Source: Methanobrevibacter sp. (lineage in GTDB: Archaea > Methanobacteriota > Methanobacteria > Methanobacteriales > Methanobacteriaceae). From it: a stretch of 64,000 nucleotides of DNA. The stretch is taken from the NCBI GenBank assembly GCA_017434555.1, contig JAFRFB010000013.1, forward strand, positions 124,001 through 188,000. The letters are read 5' to 3'. Every line of letters begins with the position of its first letter. The stretch's first letter is position 1. Under the pieces are notes generated by a model, which did no database searches, was not told where the DNA came from, and saw only the letters and a program-made list of their open reading frames with translations. Position numbers and translations under genes: made by a program. Below, piece by piece: positions 20,201-29,353 of the stretch.

Positions 20201-23200
20201 GTCTGAAGAGGAATTCTTGGCATTGGCAATTGTTCGAGCATATAAAAAGACGTATGGCGAAGACATTATCCTCAACCGTGAATCTCACGGGCGTGATGAA
20301 ACATTGGCTAATGTTAATAGAACTGTCGGATGGTTCACTACTCAATATCCTGTATCTGTTAAAGTTAGCGGCAATTATGATGATGTATCATTAATGATCG
20401 ATATATTGAACCTTAAAAATGCATTCAAGCAAGTCAATAATTTGGGATTGAATTACTTCTCTCTAATATATATTACCGAAGAATTAAAATTTAAGCACTG
20501 TCCAGTCACTTTCAACTTTTTAAGCACAGAATTCAAATTTAAAAATGAACTTTTCGAATCACGTGACCTGTCGACCGGTGATGATAAAATCGGTGAAGCA
20601 TTGTCTGAAAATATCCATTACGGTATTGATTTGAATATTTTCAATTCAGATGATGGTTATATGGTTTACGGTAAATCTTCTGATGGCACATACCTTGATG
20701 ACCACTTATCCGAATTCATTGATAATATTAAATCCGAATTGGAGTTCATATCTCACTCGGATAAGGCTATTATCACAGGTTTATCCGAATCCCAGTTGGG
20801 TATCTACTTGGATGAAAAGGTCAACAATAAGGGCACAGCCTATTCAACTTACAAAATTCTTGAATGTGATTTGAACATGCCGGTCAGTGAAATCCGGGAA
20901 GCTATTTTGGCCGTAATCGACAAACATCCGATTTTAAAAGGAAGAATAGTTGACAATGACATTCATCCCCTTTTAATCTGTGATGCCAATCCGGACATTG
21001 ATGTGGTTGACAGTGATGATTTATCCGCTCTTGTAAGGGAATTTGACTTTGAAAAATCACTTTCATATTTCTATATCATTGACAGAAAGGACAGGAAGGC
21101 AATATTTTATGATGTGCATCATGTAATCAATGATATTTTCTCCCGCAGATTAATTGAAAGGGATTTAATTGCTGCATTGAAAGGTAAATTGGAGGCTCCT
21201 ATTGATTTGGGCTTTATAAATGCTTTTAAGGATTCATATGAATCCCAATTTGAAAACAGTTATGAATCTGCACATGAATATTATGCCAATGAACTGGCCG
21301 ATCTTGAAGAAGTCAATGCATTTCCAAGAGATGTCAATGGAACTAGTGGTGTTGTTTCATTCCGTATTCCTAACCTCAGAAGTCGTGTGGATGAATTTGC
21401 ACATTCTAATGGAATTACTGTAGGAAATGTTTTAACTGCAGTTTTCGCTTATACATATTCCCGATTTGCAGGCAGTGAAAAGGTTTACTTCAATTTCACT
21501 GAACATGGACGTCATGAGGATTATGCACAAAATGCCGCAGGAATGTTTACCCGTACAATTCCGATTTTAGTGGATTGTCAGGATGATCTTATTGAAAATT
21601 ATTTGAGGTATTTCTCTGATTTGGCATTGGATTGTATGGTAAACAGCATTTATCCTTTCAGATTGCTTGCATCGGAATTCAATTTAAATAACAATGTACT
21701 TTTCGAATATAATTTTGACATGAATGATGTATCTCATGTTGACAATCTTGTTGTAGATGACTGGTATGTCGATTTGATTTCTCAATTCCTCTGTGTTCTC
21801 AATGATTCCGGAGATGACTTTGTAATCAGCGTATATCATAGCGATAAATATTCCAGGGAAAATATAATCCGTTTTGTTAAAGCATACTCCAGAATTTTAA
21901 CCCAAATATTGGATAAAGATACATTGGCGGATATTGACTATATTTCAGATGATGACTTGAAGTTATTGGATAGCTATAATCAAACAGAGCATGTTTTGAA
22001 GTATGATGATGTTTTGGATGCTTTTAATGACAATCTTTCCAAAAACCAGGATAACACTTTGGTTTCTTATAATGATGTAAGTTATAGCTATGGCGAAGGC
22101 GCATTCATTGCCAAATCTATAGCTGATGATTTGAAAGAGTTGGGAGTTGAAAAAGGAGATAATGTTGCATTTTTGGTTGAAAGGTCTGAATTATATCTTT
22201 TCAGCATTTTAGGAATACTTTCTGCAGGTGCTGTTTATGTTCCTTTGGATAATACTCATCCATACAATTATATTGATTTCATTTTGGGTGATACCGAATC
22301 CAGGGTGGTAATTGTCAGTGATGAAACCTATGAATATGTAAAAAGCTTTAATCATGCTTTTAAAGTCCTGAACATATCAGATATTTTCAAAAAAGATATT
22401 AAAACATTGTCCGCTTTGCCTGCAGTTTACAATGATTTGGCATGTATTCTATATACCAGCGGAACTACTGGTGTTCCTAAGGGTGTTGAAAGCACTAGAA
22501 AAGCTCTTCTTAATGTATCCAGCTATTATATTGATTCATATGTCTTGGCTGAAGATGACGTTTTTGGATTGTTTTCTTCAATCGGTTTTGATGTAAGCAA
22601 TTTTGTCGTTGGAGCAGTATTGTGTTCCGGTGCCTCTCTGGCAATAGTTCCTGAAGACATTAGACTGGATATGCTTGAACTGAACAATTATTTCAATAAG
22701 CACAATGTTACCCATTCATTTATAACTACTCAGGTCGGTAAGCTTTTCATGGCAAGTGTTGAAAATACTTCTCTTGAGGTTTTAACCGTTGCCGGTGAGA
22801 AATTGGGTAAATTTGAAAGTCCTGAGGATTATCTTTTAGTTGACGCATATGGTCCGACGGAAGCTTTTGCATTTAATACTTCAATTGATGTTAAATCTAA
22901 AATTGACGATTCTTCTATTGGAAAATTGAATTATAATAACAAGGCCTATGTTTTGGACAATGAATATAGGCGAGTACCTATTGGTGCTGTAGGTGAACTC
23001 TATTTTGCGGGTTATCAGGTAGCTAAAGGATATTTGAACCGTAAAAAGGAAACTGATGACGTATTCATTGACAATCCATTTGATGATGGAGATTATGGGG
23101 TTCTATATCGAACCGGGGATATTGTAAGAGTATTGTCTGACGGTACTTTGGCAATATTGGCACGCCGTGACGGTCAAGTAAAAGTCCGAGGAAATCGTGT

Positions 23201-26132
23201 AGAGCTATCTGAAGTGGAATCATGTATAAGAGAACTTGATTATGTTGAGGATGTTACTGTTCAGGTAACTGATAATAATGAGTTGGTTGCTTATGTGGTT
23301 GCAGATGATGAAAATGGGGATGTTACACAGGAAAATATTCGCAGTCATGTCCTGAAAAACAAGCTTGATTATATGGTGCCTTCATTCGTAATATTTTTAG
23401 ATGAAATACCGTTAACTGTAAATTCAAAGGTAGACAGGAACGCTTTACCTGCTGTTGATGCAGATGACATGCATGCTGATTATGTAGGTGCCGTAAACGA
23501 AATTGAACAGGTGATTGTGGATGCTTTTGAAGCCGTATTTAATCAAAAGGGCATTGGATTATATGATGACTTTGTCCGTTTGGGTGGAAATTCCATAACG
23601 GCTATTCGTTTAATTTTGCTGCTTCAGAAAAATGATATCTCATGCAGCGCCAGGGATATATTAAATTATAAAACTCCATACATGATTGCACAGAATATAG
23701 AAAATGTTTGCAAAATATCCCATGATTCTGTTGAAGGAGATGTAGATCTTCTTCCTATACAAAGCTATTTCTTTAATCATATTAATAAAAATGAATACTC
23801 ACAGCATTTCCTTTTGAAATCCTCGCAAAATTTAGATGCCAATATCCTGCAGGAATCTTTAAATGAACTTATTAACCTTCATGACATGCTGCGTGCAAGC
23901 TATAAACTTGATGAAAACATTCCGGTTCAATCTATTTCTCCTATAAATGGCTGTGTTTATGAAATTAATGAGTATGATATTTGTGATGATTTTGAAAGTG
24001 AAGTTAATGCAATTTACAAGAGATCTGTTTCTTCATTAAACATTGAAAATAAGCTGATTGATGTAAGTCTTATTCATGATAATGTGGATTATATTCTTCT
24101 TGTTTTCCATCACCTCATTGTAGATGGGGTAAGCTGGAATATACTTCTTTCTGACTTAACTAACATTTATCTTAGCTTGAAAGAAGGAAAAGAAATCAAT
24201 ATGGTCAAATCATACTCATATAAAAGTTGGGTAAATGATGTAAAAGAACTGGTAAATGACATTTCGCCTAAAGAAAAGAATCATTGGATTGAAGTAAATG
24301 GCCTATTGGATGATTCTGAAATCAAAGGAAATGAAAAAGGCTTTAATTTCACGATAAATGCAGAATATGATGTTGATAATCTGGTGATGCTAAGCGAAGA
24401 AGAATACTGGGCTTTGGCAATAGCCCGTGCCTATAAAAAGACTTATGGCAGGGACATAATATTTAATCGTGAATCCCATGGCCGTGATGAAAGCATTGCA
24501 GATTTGAATCAAAGTGTAGGCTGGTTTACTAGTCAATATCCTGTTCCTGTTGATATCAGTAACGATTATGATGACATTTCACTTATGAAAGATGTCTATG
24601 AACTTAAAACCGCTTTTAGAGACGTAAATCATTTGGGTTTGAACTATTCTTCACTCATATACACAAGCAAGGAATTGGAGTATAAGCACTGTCCGGTCAC
24701 TTTCAATTTCTTAAGTACGGAATTCACATTCAAAAACCAATTGTTCGAATCAATTGACCTTAATTTCAGCAGAAACGATGAGGATAATGCTGAAGTTTAT
24801 GGAATTGATTTTAATATTGACCGTATTGATGATTCATATTATGTCGGCGGAGACTATGGGGAAAATACATTCATAGGGGATAAAATCAATATATTCATTG
24901 AAAACATTAAGTCTGAGTTGGAATTTTTAGCTAATTTCAGCTTTAAAGATGACAAAATTATTTGTAATTTGTCCGAATCTCAATTGGAAGTTTATCTGAA
25001 TGAAAAGGAAAATGATATGGGAACAGCTTATTCCACTTGGGAATGCGTTAAATGCCCTCCGGATAAATCAATTGATGAAATAAAATCTGCAATTCATGCT
25101 TTAATCCGAAAGCATCCTGTTTTGAAAGGACGTATTTTGGATGATGGGGATATGCCTCTTTTCATTTGCGATTCATATCCTCTGATTGAAGTTAGAGATA
25201 ATGACGATTATTCAATGCTTATTAAAAGATTCGATTTGGAAAAAATCCTCGCACGTTTCTTTATCATAGATAAAGACAGCAGATACATATTCTATGATAT
25301 CCATCATGTCATTAATGACGCTGTAGGATTCAACATAATTAAAAATGATTTGAAAGATGCATTTGAAGACAATTTATCTCCAGATATTGATTTGGGCTTT
25401 GTTTATGCTGGTCGTGATTCATTTGAATCCAAATTCCGGGCGGATTATGAGTCTGCACATGAATTCTATATTGACAAATTGAGTGCAATTAATGAAGCTG
25501 GGGCATTGGCGAAAGATTCGCAGGGCTCCAGTGTCATGATCTCACTTCCGATTCATGGTGTTCGCAGAAAAGTAGATGAATTCATTGAAAAAAATAATAT
25601 CACTGTCGGTACTTTTCTTAATTCTGTTTTTGCATATGCATATTCCCGTTTCATCAAAAGCGATAAGGTGTACTATAATTTTGTTGAGCATGGACGTCAT
25701 GAATCATACGCTCAAAACGCTTTGGGAATGTTTGCCCGTACAATTCCAGTATTAATAGATTGTAAAAAGGACAATATTAATGATTATTTAAGTTATTTCT
25801 CAGATTTAACCATAAATTCAATGCTGAATAGTATTTATCCATATAGATTGCTTGCTCAGGAATTTGCTTTAAATAATGACGTTCTTTTTGAATATAATTT
25901 CGATTTGAATGATGTATCCAATATTGGGGACGACATTGTTGTTAAAGAGGATATCATCGATGCCTTTTCAGAATTTTTCTGTATAATCAATGATTTGGAT
26001 GACGGTTATGTAATCCATGTAAAACAAACGGATAAGTTCTTTAAAGATACTGGAATTAATTTTGCTAAATTATACGCTAAAATACTCCTGCAGATGTTGG
26101 ATATGAAAAAATTAGATGAAATTATTGGATGA
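14295..26132 (+). CDS. Trimodular non-ribosomal peptide synthetase
   Basis: A 3945-aa multidomain synthetase, the largest gene of the window. Domains in order (approximate residues): half condensation domain lacking HHxxxDG (1-170); A1 (180-680, LYTSGSTGKPKG near 322); carrier T1 with atypical LGFTSL (Ser 701); C1 (770-1170, HHILGDQ at 881); A2 (1190-1660, HTSGTTGVPKG near 1324); T2, LGGDS, Ser 1701; epimerization E1 (HHLIIDG at 1874, ESHGRDE near 1996); C2 (HHVIND at 2275); A3 (YTSGTTGVPKG near 2719); T3, LGGNS, Ser 3100; E2 (HHLIVDG at 3272); terminal C3 (HHVIND at 3670) up to the end. All three A domains keep the catalytic Lys of the GK(I/V)D(R/T)-type motif. No thioesterase or reductase and no phosphopantetheinyl transferase gene are present here. 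The product is probably a tripeptide-derived compound with D-configured residues 2 and 3. No clear ribosome-binding site precedes the ATG, so translation may be leaderless. A convergent transporter follows. Confidence 0.95.
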   Translation: MNEFEPTFLPFNKNKDNVDIVYESVTLNKQLIDELCADNDFDLIIVAAACITLTKYVNSTEIFIGVNDALLMFNDEDRDKTVSDYMDTVRKYLNRPNIADGETFFNIYFDDADADDESVNLFVGENSLKIRFDSNKYTTSYMRSFLRSINKVITQFSHHGIEKLKIRDIALRKEEPVPKFKLKRNPLINELLEKQANKTPDKIALINCGKKYTFKEINDEANRIANALIKRGFKEGSSIAFLLERNKTLITTFLGIIKAGCVAIPLDANFTDEKMSYIKENSDSKYIVTYEDIEDAINPDDLISEGDASFPEVDLKPDAPIFLLYTSGSTGKPKGVISTHCGISNLTTVHIKTNYKKLLSISSIAFDISEEDILVALTNDMELIFANDDEIQDIVLLARLIEDTEPEFVNLTPSRLLSYLQVPEFCQALNRFVGVGCGGEPFTRNVYDSIKKNADIVVYNGYGPLETSLTSNSKKIINPDYITNGKPLLNFITDVRDIDAKLLPYGVIGELYIGGLGVSKGYYKMDEKTKEVFVTINGVPYYKSGDNAIQLPSNEIVIKGRIDNQIKLRGQRVEPEEIEQVILKYDDIKNVVVMIQELNSEKHLCAYFTAKSEIDIEDLRNYLANILSSYMVPTFFIQLDEFPETTSGKIDRKRFPKPKFETENVNPANDFEKTLYDFCCDILDFRDFGVTDNLFKLGFTSLTLMKLNSDIYHKFDVLLKHTDLMDHPTIREISSLLENNSPVSEIEKIKPVSSNKYPMSSQQKRLYVLYRKDPTLTNYNLPNLRKFKKPVDVDRLENAINKVIAIEEILRTSLHVENGEYIQKIHERRDIKVDFVKLDDDADIDEVLYSYVCPFNLEDEPLLRIKVLEYKGECYVFRDMHHILGDQISNDILYNKIRDAYYGRPIYPERIQYKDYTFWVKKQQAIEADYWKNKVVSDTGSMIYADFNRPLVQTFNGEKISYSLDKKAIEKLAMDNNTTIYKLLLSQFVILLHKYTNEDNVQIGTVTSGRTHPDVQSTMGMFVNTLPFIQSVSSEDTLKETLIKTEDELSSLFANQNYTIDQIIADHNVSTSSSHNPLFNIVFLQNTADGFENEVEWDESKFDLTCKLKNSESDLTIEFDYNKDIYAFDKINEVLEHFIYLIDNIDGNIDKKVKDIKILSPAHEEMIMKMAGFNRDVIHEPIVVSFKKQVEKYPEKVILSNDEASFTYTDLNLRTNSLANYLKDKCGVKKQDNIVLIANRSIESVVGLLSIIKLNAVYVPVSPFSPKERINHIIEQVNAKVILTNIELDVEDVDIVNMEQESIYDYDNGDIESTHDDYLCILHTSGTTGVPKGVQITHWNMENFLVTAEDRFGGKGCEVFYHTTNIGFDTSLFEVLFPLLYGMHLYVINENYDFTKIPENIIRQKSMLNIVPAKLKMFLGLVNFDRVMKSMGQLILIGEILTENFVKELRQNYHPIMYNAYGPCEATVFVSLKEIPPSDEVTIGKANVNTQIYILNNERQLSPIGIPGELCIGGKQVSDGYLKKPDRTDKVFIDNPFGEGKLYCTGDLAFLGKDGDVHFLGRIDSQIKLNGQRVEVDEVNKQIEKNKDINHAVTIPNPNKTQLYSYIVSDKIIDIDKLLNDLELSLISYMIPASIMQVDYIPINSNGKIDTKKLPMPKVSKNKYRPPSNDIERSIVKIWEDVLDVRRIGINDNFYHLGGDSIKAIRIVSLLQNEGIICNPKDMLNYKTPYLIAKNVKDVDEISYPAVEGKVDFLPIQKYYFDEIKRNNYTQEFILESKSDLDINILQKAFDELTNVHDMMRASFKMENGGPVQEILPLDSRICEINEIKISGDFDECIEKIILDGNDSLDVFDRLMDVSLTRHEGKSYLVFVVHHLIIDGISWSVLLDDLTYIYNQLIMGREIGIIRPYPYKSWVRDVRNFVEDISDDEKQHWIELNGLLDDSEIGGKFKRFNFNINDVSYDSDNSLMLSEEEFLALAIVRAYKKTYGEDIILNRESHGRDETLANVNRTVGWFTTQYPVSVKVSGNYDDVSLMIDILNLKNAFKQVNNLGLNYFSLIYITEELKFKHCPVTFNFLSTEFKFKNELFESRDLSTGDDKIGEALSENIHYGIDLNIFNSDDGYMVYGKSSDGTYLDDHLSEFIDNIKSELEFISHSDKAIITGLSESQLGIYLDEKVNNKGTAYSTYKILECDLNMPVSEIREAILAVIDKHPILKGRIVDNDIHPLLICDANPDIDVVDSDDLSALVREFDFEKSLSYFYIIDRKDRKAIFYDVHHVINDIFSRRLIERDLIAALKGKLEAPIDLGFINAFKDSYESQFENSYESAHEYYANELADLEEVNAFPRDVNGTSGVVSFRIPNLRSRVDEFAHSNGITVGNVLTAVFAYTYSRFAGSEKVYFNFTEHGRHEDYAQNAAGMFTRTIPILVDCQDDLIENYLRYFSDLALDCMVNSIYPFRLLASEFNLNNNVLFEYNFDMNDVSHVDNLVVDDWYVDLISQFLCVLNDSGDDFVISVYHSDKYSRENIIRFVKAYSRILTQILDKDTLADIDYISDDDLKLLDSYNQTEHVLKYDDVLDAFNDNLSKNQDNTLVSYNDVSYSYGEGAFIAKSIADDLKELGVEKGDNVAFLVERSELYLFSILGILSAGAVYVPLDNTHPYNYIDFILGDTESRVVIVSDETYEYVKSFNHAFKVLNISDIFKKDIKTLSALPAVYNDLACILYTSGTTGVPKGVESTRKALLNVSSYYIDSYVLAEDDVFGLFSSIGFDVSNFVVGAVLCSGASLAIVPEDIRLDMLELNNYFNKHNVTHSFITTQVGKLFMASVENTSLEVLTVAGEKLGKFESPEDYLLVDAYGPTEAFAFNTSIDVKSKIDDSSIGKLNYNNKAYVLDNEYRRVPIGAVGELYFAGYQVAKGYLNRKKETDDVFIDNPFDDGDYGVLYRTGDIVRVLSDGTLAILARRDGQVKVRGNRVELSEVESCIRELDYVEDVTVQVTDNNELVAYVVADDENGDVTQENIRSHVLKNKLDYMVPSFVIFLDEIPLTVNSKVDRNALPAVDADDMHADYVGAVNEIEQVIVDAFEAVFNQKGIGLYDDFVRLGGNSITAIRLILLLQKNDISCSARDILNYKTPYMIAQNIENVCKISHDSVEGDVDLLPIQSYFFNHINKNEYSQHFLLKSSQNLDANILQESLNELINLHDMLRASYKLDENIPVQSISPINGCVYEINEYDICDDFESEVNAIYKRSVSSLNIENKLIDVSLIHDNVDYILLVFHHLIVDGVSWNILLSDLTNIYLSLKEGKEINMVKSYSYKSWVNDVKELVNDISPKEKNHWIEVNGLLDDSEIKGNEKGFNFTINAEYDVDNLVMLSEEEYWALAIARAYKKTYGRDIIFNRESHGRDESIADLNQSVGWFTSQYPVPVDISNDYDDISLMKDVYELKTAFRDVNHLGLNYSSLIYTSKELEYKHCPVTFNFLSTEFTFKNQLFESIDLNFSRNDEDNAEVYGIDFNIDRIDDSYYVGGDYGENTFIGDKINIFIENIKSELEFLANFSFKDDKIICNLSESQLEVYLNEKENDMGTAYSTWECVKCPPDKSIDEIKSAIHALIRKHPVLKGRILDDGDMPLFICDSYPLIEVRDNDDYSMLIKRFDLEKILARFFIIDKDSRYIFYDIHHVINDAVGFNIIKNDLKDAFEDNLSPDIDLGFVYAGRDSFESKFRADYESAHEFYIDKLSAINEAGALAKDSQGSSVMISLPIHGVRRKVDEFIEKNNITVGTFLNSVFAYAYSRFIKSDKVYYNFVEHGRHESYAQNALGMFARTIPVLIDCKKDNINDYLSYFSDLTINSMLNSIYPYRLLAQEFALNNDVLFEYNFDLNDVSNIGDDIVVKEDIIDAFSEFFCIINDLDDGYVIHVKQTDKFFKDTGINFAKLYAKILLQMLDMKKLDEIIG

Positions 26133-27606
26133 GCTTGTCAAGATGCATTTTTCTTCTAAGCATTTTTCTTAAAGAATAGAGTATTATGACTGCAATTAAA
26201 GTCATGGTCACGATAATGAGGAAATAGTTCATCAGTCCGTTAATAGGAATATTCATGTGGAATGTGGGATTTCCATCTGTCGGGAATAAAATTGATAATT
26301 TGCCGGATAGATACATTGAAATGGAACGTGTTGCTAAAAACAATCCGAAGAATAGGGAATAATATTTTTCAGGTGCCAAATCACCGACTAAAGAGTAGCC
26401 TGCTATTGAAAAGAGCAATTCAGATATAGCCACCATGAACTCAACAATCGGAATCCAGATTATGCTGATTTTATCAGTGCCGTCGATGTCTAAATAATAT
26501 CCTAATGCACTTAACATTGCAAAACATAAAACTATAATCAGCAATGCAACTATTGTCCTTTCAATAAATCCGAATTCAATTTTTCTTTCATTTATCATGT
26601 TATTAAATTTTATAAGTATCGGACTTAAAATCAAAATAAATAATGGGTTTAACATAAAAAACAATTGAACAGGCACTTCATAGTTATACAGATTCCTTTC
26701 AACAAAGATGTCAATGAAAAATACCATTGATACGCTGGTTTGAGAATATGCAATCCTGTAGAAAATAATGATTAATAAGAATATTAAAAATACGGTCAGT
26801 CTATCTTTTTCGATTTTACCCAGTGAGCTATTAAAGAGAACGAGCCTTTCTTTCAAATTCAGATTTTTAATTTCAAGAATGCTTTTTGAGGATACTTTCC
26901 TAACTAGTTTGTTACTTTCCTCCAATATGGAATTCTTTGAATGTTCTTCTTTCATTAATTTGCCTTTATTATCAACCAGATATTTATTTTTAAGCAGATG
27001 AAATACAATCAACCCAATTATCAGGATAATCGCAAATAGCAGAAAAGTCCATTTATACATGTAGTAATTTTCTTCGCCGATAATTACACTCATCAGAATC
27101 GCTCCAAGCATAACTCCCAAATTCAAAATAGGGTAATAAAGGGAAAATGCATGTACTGATGTTTCCTTGTCATTAATCGAATTGATTATGTGAGTAATTG
27201 AAAGATTGGTAAAACCCGCTCCAACTGCAAGGAAAAACAATCCCAAAGCGTATGATATATTTTGGATACTGAAGAAATAACTGTTGTATTCAATATTGCT
27301 TGGCTGATATAGTGATGTTGAAAAAGATAAGAAGAGCTGACTCAATATCATTACAACGAATCCTATTGTTAAAGCACGGGACTTACTTAGGTATTTATCA
27401 GAAAGATACCCTATTAAAATAGGTAAAAGGTATGCTAATCCATAGTAATATGCATAAGTCTGTGATGCCAAGGGTGTTGAAAAGTGCAATACATAGAGTA
27501 AAGATAAAATAAAAATTGAGGATATTCCATATTCAACAATAGCAGAGGTTAATGAAATTGAAGAAATAAAGTATGTTCCTTTGTATTTTTTTTTATTTTC
27601 ACTCAT
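26122..27606 (-). CDS. POT/PTR family peptide transporter
   Basis: Membrane protein of 494 aa with about 12-14 hydrophobic segments. It matches the proton-dependent oligopeptide transporter family: N-terminal helix with VEYGISSIFIL, the loop IGYLSDKYLSKSRALTIGF after TM2-3, and the PTR-like C-terminal segment AISELLFSIAGYSLVGDLAP followed by GLFLATRSISMYLSGKL. A long charged loop (residues about 210-260) divides the two halves. It is convergent with the NRPS and overlaps its 3' end by 11 nt, so it may move the NRPS product or its precursors. POT proteins are usually importers, so export is only a guess. Confidence 0.8.
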   Translation of the reverse strand: MSENKKKYKGTYFISSISLTSAIVEYGISSIFILSLLYVLHFSTPLASQTYAYYYGLAYLLPILIGYLSDKYLSKSRALTIGFVVMILSQLFLSFSTSLYQPSNIEYNSYFFSIQNISYALGLFFLAVGAGFTNLSITHIINSINDKETSVHAFSLYYPILNLGVMLGAILMSVIIGEENYYMYKWTFLLFAIILIIGLIVFHLLKNKYLVDNKGKLMKEEHSKNSILEESNKLVRKVSSKSILEIKNLNLKERLVLFNSSLGKIEKDRLTVFLIFLLIIIFYRIAYSQTSVSMVFFIDIFVERNLYNYEVPVQLFFMLNPLFILILSPILIKFNNMINERKIEFGFIERTIVALLIIVLCFAMLSALGYYLDIDGTDKISIIWIPIVEFMVAISELLFSIAGYSLVGDLAPEKYYSLFFGLFLATRSISMYLSGKLSILFPTDGNPTFHMNIPINGLMNYFLIIVTMTLIAVIILYSLRKMLRRKMHLDKLIQ

Positions 27607-27798
27607 AGTAATATTTTTTTAAAATCTATTATTTATTTATTTTTAATTAATTATTTGCTGATAATTCACTTCGAATATTTTTATCATCTAATTTAAGGTA
27701 AAATGAGTGATGATATCTTACGTTATCATAAGACAGTAAAATAATAAAGAATTAACTAAATAAACAAAAAAAATAAAAAAAGTAGTAGGTAAATGAAA

Positions 27799-28290
27799 TT
27801 ATGCTCTACCTACAGCACCAGTTCTATCATTAATTTCAAAACCATCTACAACGCTGTTATCAGTGCTGTTGTAAATAGTAACATACCAATAACCGTTGGA
27901 ATAGTACGGTGTTCCAGCATAACAACCGGAAACTGCAATGTGGTCTTGTGCTATGGCTCTAATTTGGGATGAACTGTGATAAGTACCACTTCCAGATCCA
28001 CCACCGGATCCCCCTCCGGATCCGCCGCTTCCTGAACCAGAACCGGAACCGGAACCAGAACCTGAGCCAGAACTTGATCCACTAGAACCTGATCCAGTTC
28101 CACTAGAAGCAGGATTTGAAGTACTGGATGTATTATTTCCGATACCATTTCCGTTACTTCCAGAACCTGAGTCCATACTGGCTAAGTCTGAGAATATTGC
28201 ATCTTGATTGTTTATGATTCCATAAGCTGCAACTGCTGTTGCAATACATAATACAACAATGATAGAAATAATTAAATTTGCTTTGTCCAT
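27799..28290 (-). CDS. Membrane-anchored Ser/Gly-linker protein with PepSY-like domain
   Basis: A 163-aa secreted or membrane-tethered protein. Residues 5-25 (LIISIIVVLCIATAVAAYGI) are a signal anchor. Residues about 40-102 are a low-complexity Ser/Gly linker with many GS dipeptides. The last 60 residues (SSSQIRAIAQDHIAV, YWYVTIYNSTDNSVVDGFEI, DRTGAVG) resemble a PepSY-type fold. A strong GGAGGTG ribosome-binding site lies 4 nt before the ATG. The domain probably faces outside on a flexible stalk; ligand unknown. Confidence 0.75.
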   Translation of the reverse strand: MDKANLIISIIVVLCIATAVAAYGIINNQDAIFSDLASMDSGSGSNGNGIGNNTSSTSNPASSGTGSGSSGSSSGSGSGSGSGSGSGSGGSGGGSGGGSGSGTYHSSSQIRAIAQDHIAVSGCYAGTPYYSNGYWYVTIYNSTDNSVVDGFEINDRTGAVGRA

Positions 28291-28435
28291 GGTGCACCTC
28301 CATAGTTTTTTTAATTTCTACAATTGATTGAATATTTGTTTATTTAAATACTTAAATGTTAAGTTGATACAAAAATTTTAATATTAATGCTATAAATAAT
28401 TTACTATATTGAAATAATTTCGAGGAGGATTTTTT

Positions 28436-29002
28436 ATGCCTTATCATGCTAAAACTATTGTTGTTGGTTGCGGAAACATTCTTTTTAAAGATGATGGCTT
28501 CGGACCTATTGTTGTAAATTTACTTGAAAAATATTTTGAAAATGAGACTGAAGATGATTTTGATCCTATGGTGATTTCATATATTGAAAATGACTTTTCT
28601 AAAGATGTGCTTAAAGAAGTTGAAGACATTGTCCGTGACATTGATTTGACTGGTGAGGTAAAATTCATTGATGCAGGAAACGGTGCAACTCATTTTATCT
28701 TTTCACTTCCTGATGAATACTGGGAAAAAGTCATTGTTGTTGATGTCGTTGAGTTTGACGCTGAGCCTGGAACCGTTAAAACATTTTCTCCTTTTGAAAT
28801 GCCTAGGGACAAATATGAAAATGTCCACACCTGGTCTGTAGAGGAACCTCTTCATGAGCTGTCTGAGAAATGTGAAGTCGTTATCGTGGGTTGTAAACCT
28901 GGTGAGATTCCAACTCCTGACGTTGATATGGGTTTGACTGAGGAAGTTGAAAATGCGGTTCCTGAAACAATCCGTATGATTTTAAATGAAATTAAAAAAT
29001 AA
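28436..29002 (+). CDS. frhD: F420 hydrogenase maturation protease (FrhD), first copy
   Basis: HyaD/HybD-type endopeptidase that removes the C-terminal tail of the large hydrogenase subunit after nickel insertion. It has 188 aa. The nickel-sensing residues are visible: [16 protein letters not shown] (Asp of the DDGxG loop), [12 protein letters not shown], and [27 protein letters not shown] ribosome-binding site precedes the ATG, with a TATA-like ctataaata near 28390. It lies upstream of frhA with a 409-nt gap, while a second, closely similar copy sits inside the operon. Confidence 0.9.
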   Translation: MPYHAKTIVVGCGNILFKDDGFGPIVVNLLEKYFENETEDDFDPMVISYIENDFSKDVLKEVEDIVRDIDLTGEVKFIDAGNGATHFIFSLPDEYWEKVIVVDVVEFDAEPGTVKTFSPFEMPRDKYENVHTWSVEEPLHELSEKCEVVIVGCKPGEIPTPDVDMGLTEEVENAVPETIRMILNEIKK

Positions 29003-29353
29003 TTTCATTACTTTTTTTATTTGAAATAAATTATATTTTATTTATTTTTTCTTATTACTTGTGATTAGTATTTTTATTTAATTATTAATACTTTTTATTA
29101 CTTTTATTATTTTTTAACTATTTTTTCATCGATATTAATTAAAATTAATATCGTATTTTTTTCCCTTTATTTTTTCATATCAGTTTACATCTATATTATT
29201 TTAGTATAACCTAAAATTTTTACTACTATTTTTAAAATTATTAATATTCTACACGATTTATAATGATTTTACTCGTCGGAAATGGCTTTGATTTTTTATT
29301 ATTTATACTTTACTATTTAAGTCAGACAGTATCACTTATTAATACATTCGAAG
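29003..29353. other. Intergenic region between frhD copy 1 and the frhA promoter
   Basis: About 350 bases, extremely AT-rich. T-runs after the frhD stop probably terminate its transcript. A short near-inverted pair (tattaattaaaattaata around 29132-29150) is visible. No open frame of coding character was found on either strand. Confidence 0.5.

Noticed and set aside
27951-28148. Val/Leu/Pro-rich minus-strand frame.
   Set aside because: Shadow of the Ser/Gly linker of the 163-aa membrane-anchored protein, which has a strong ribosome-binding site.
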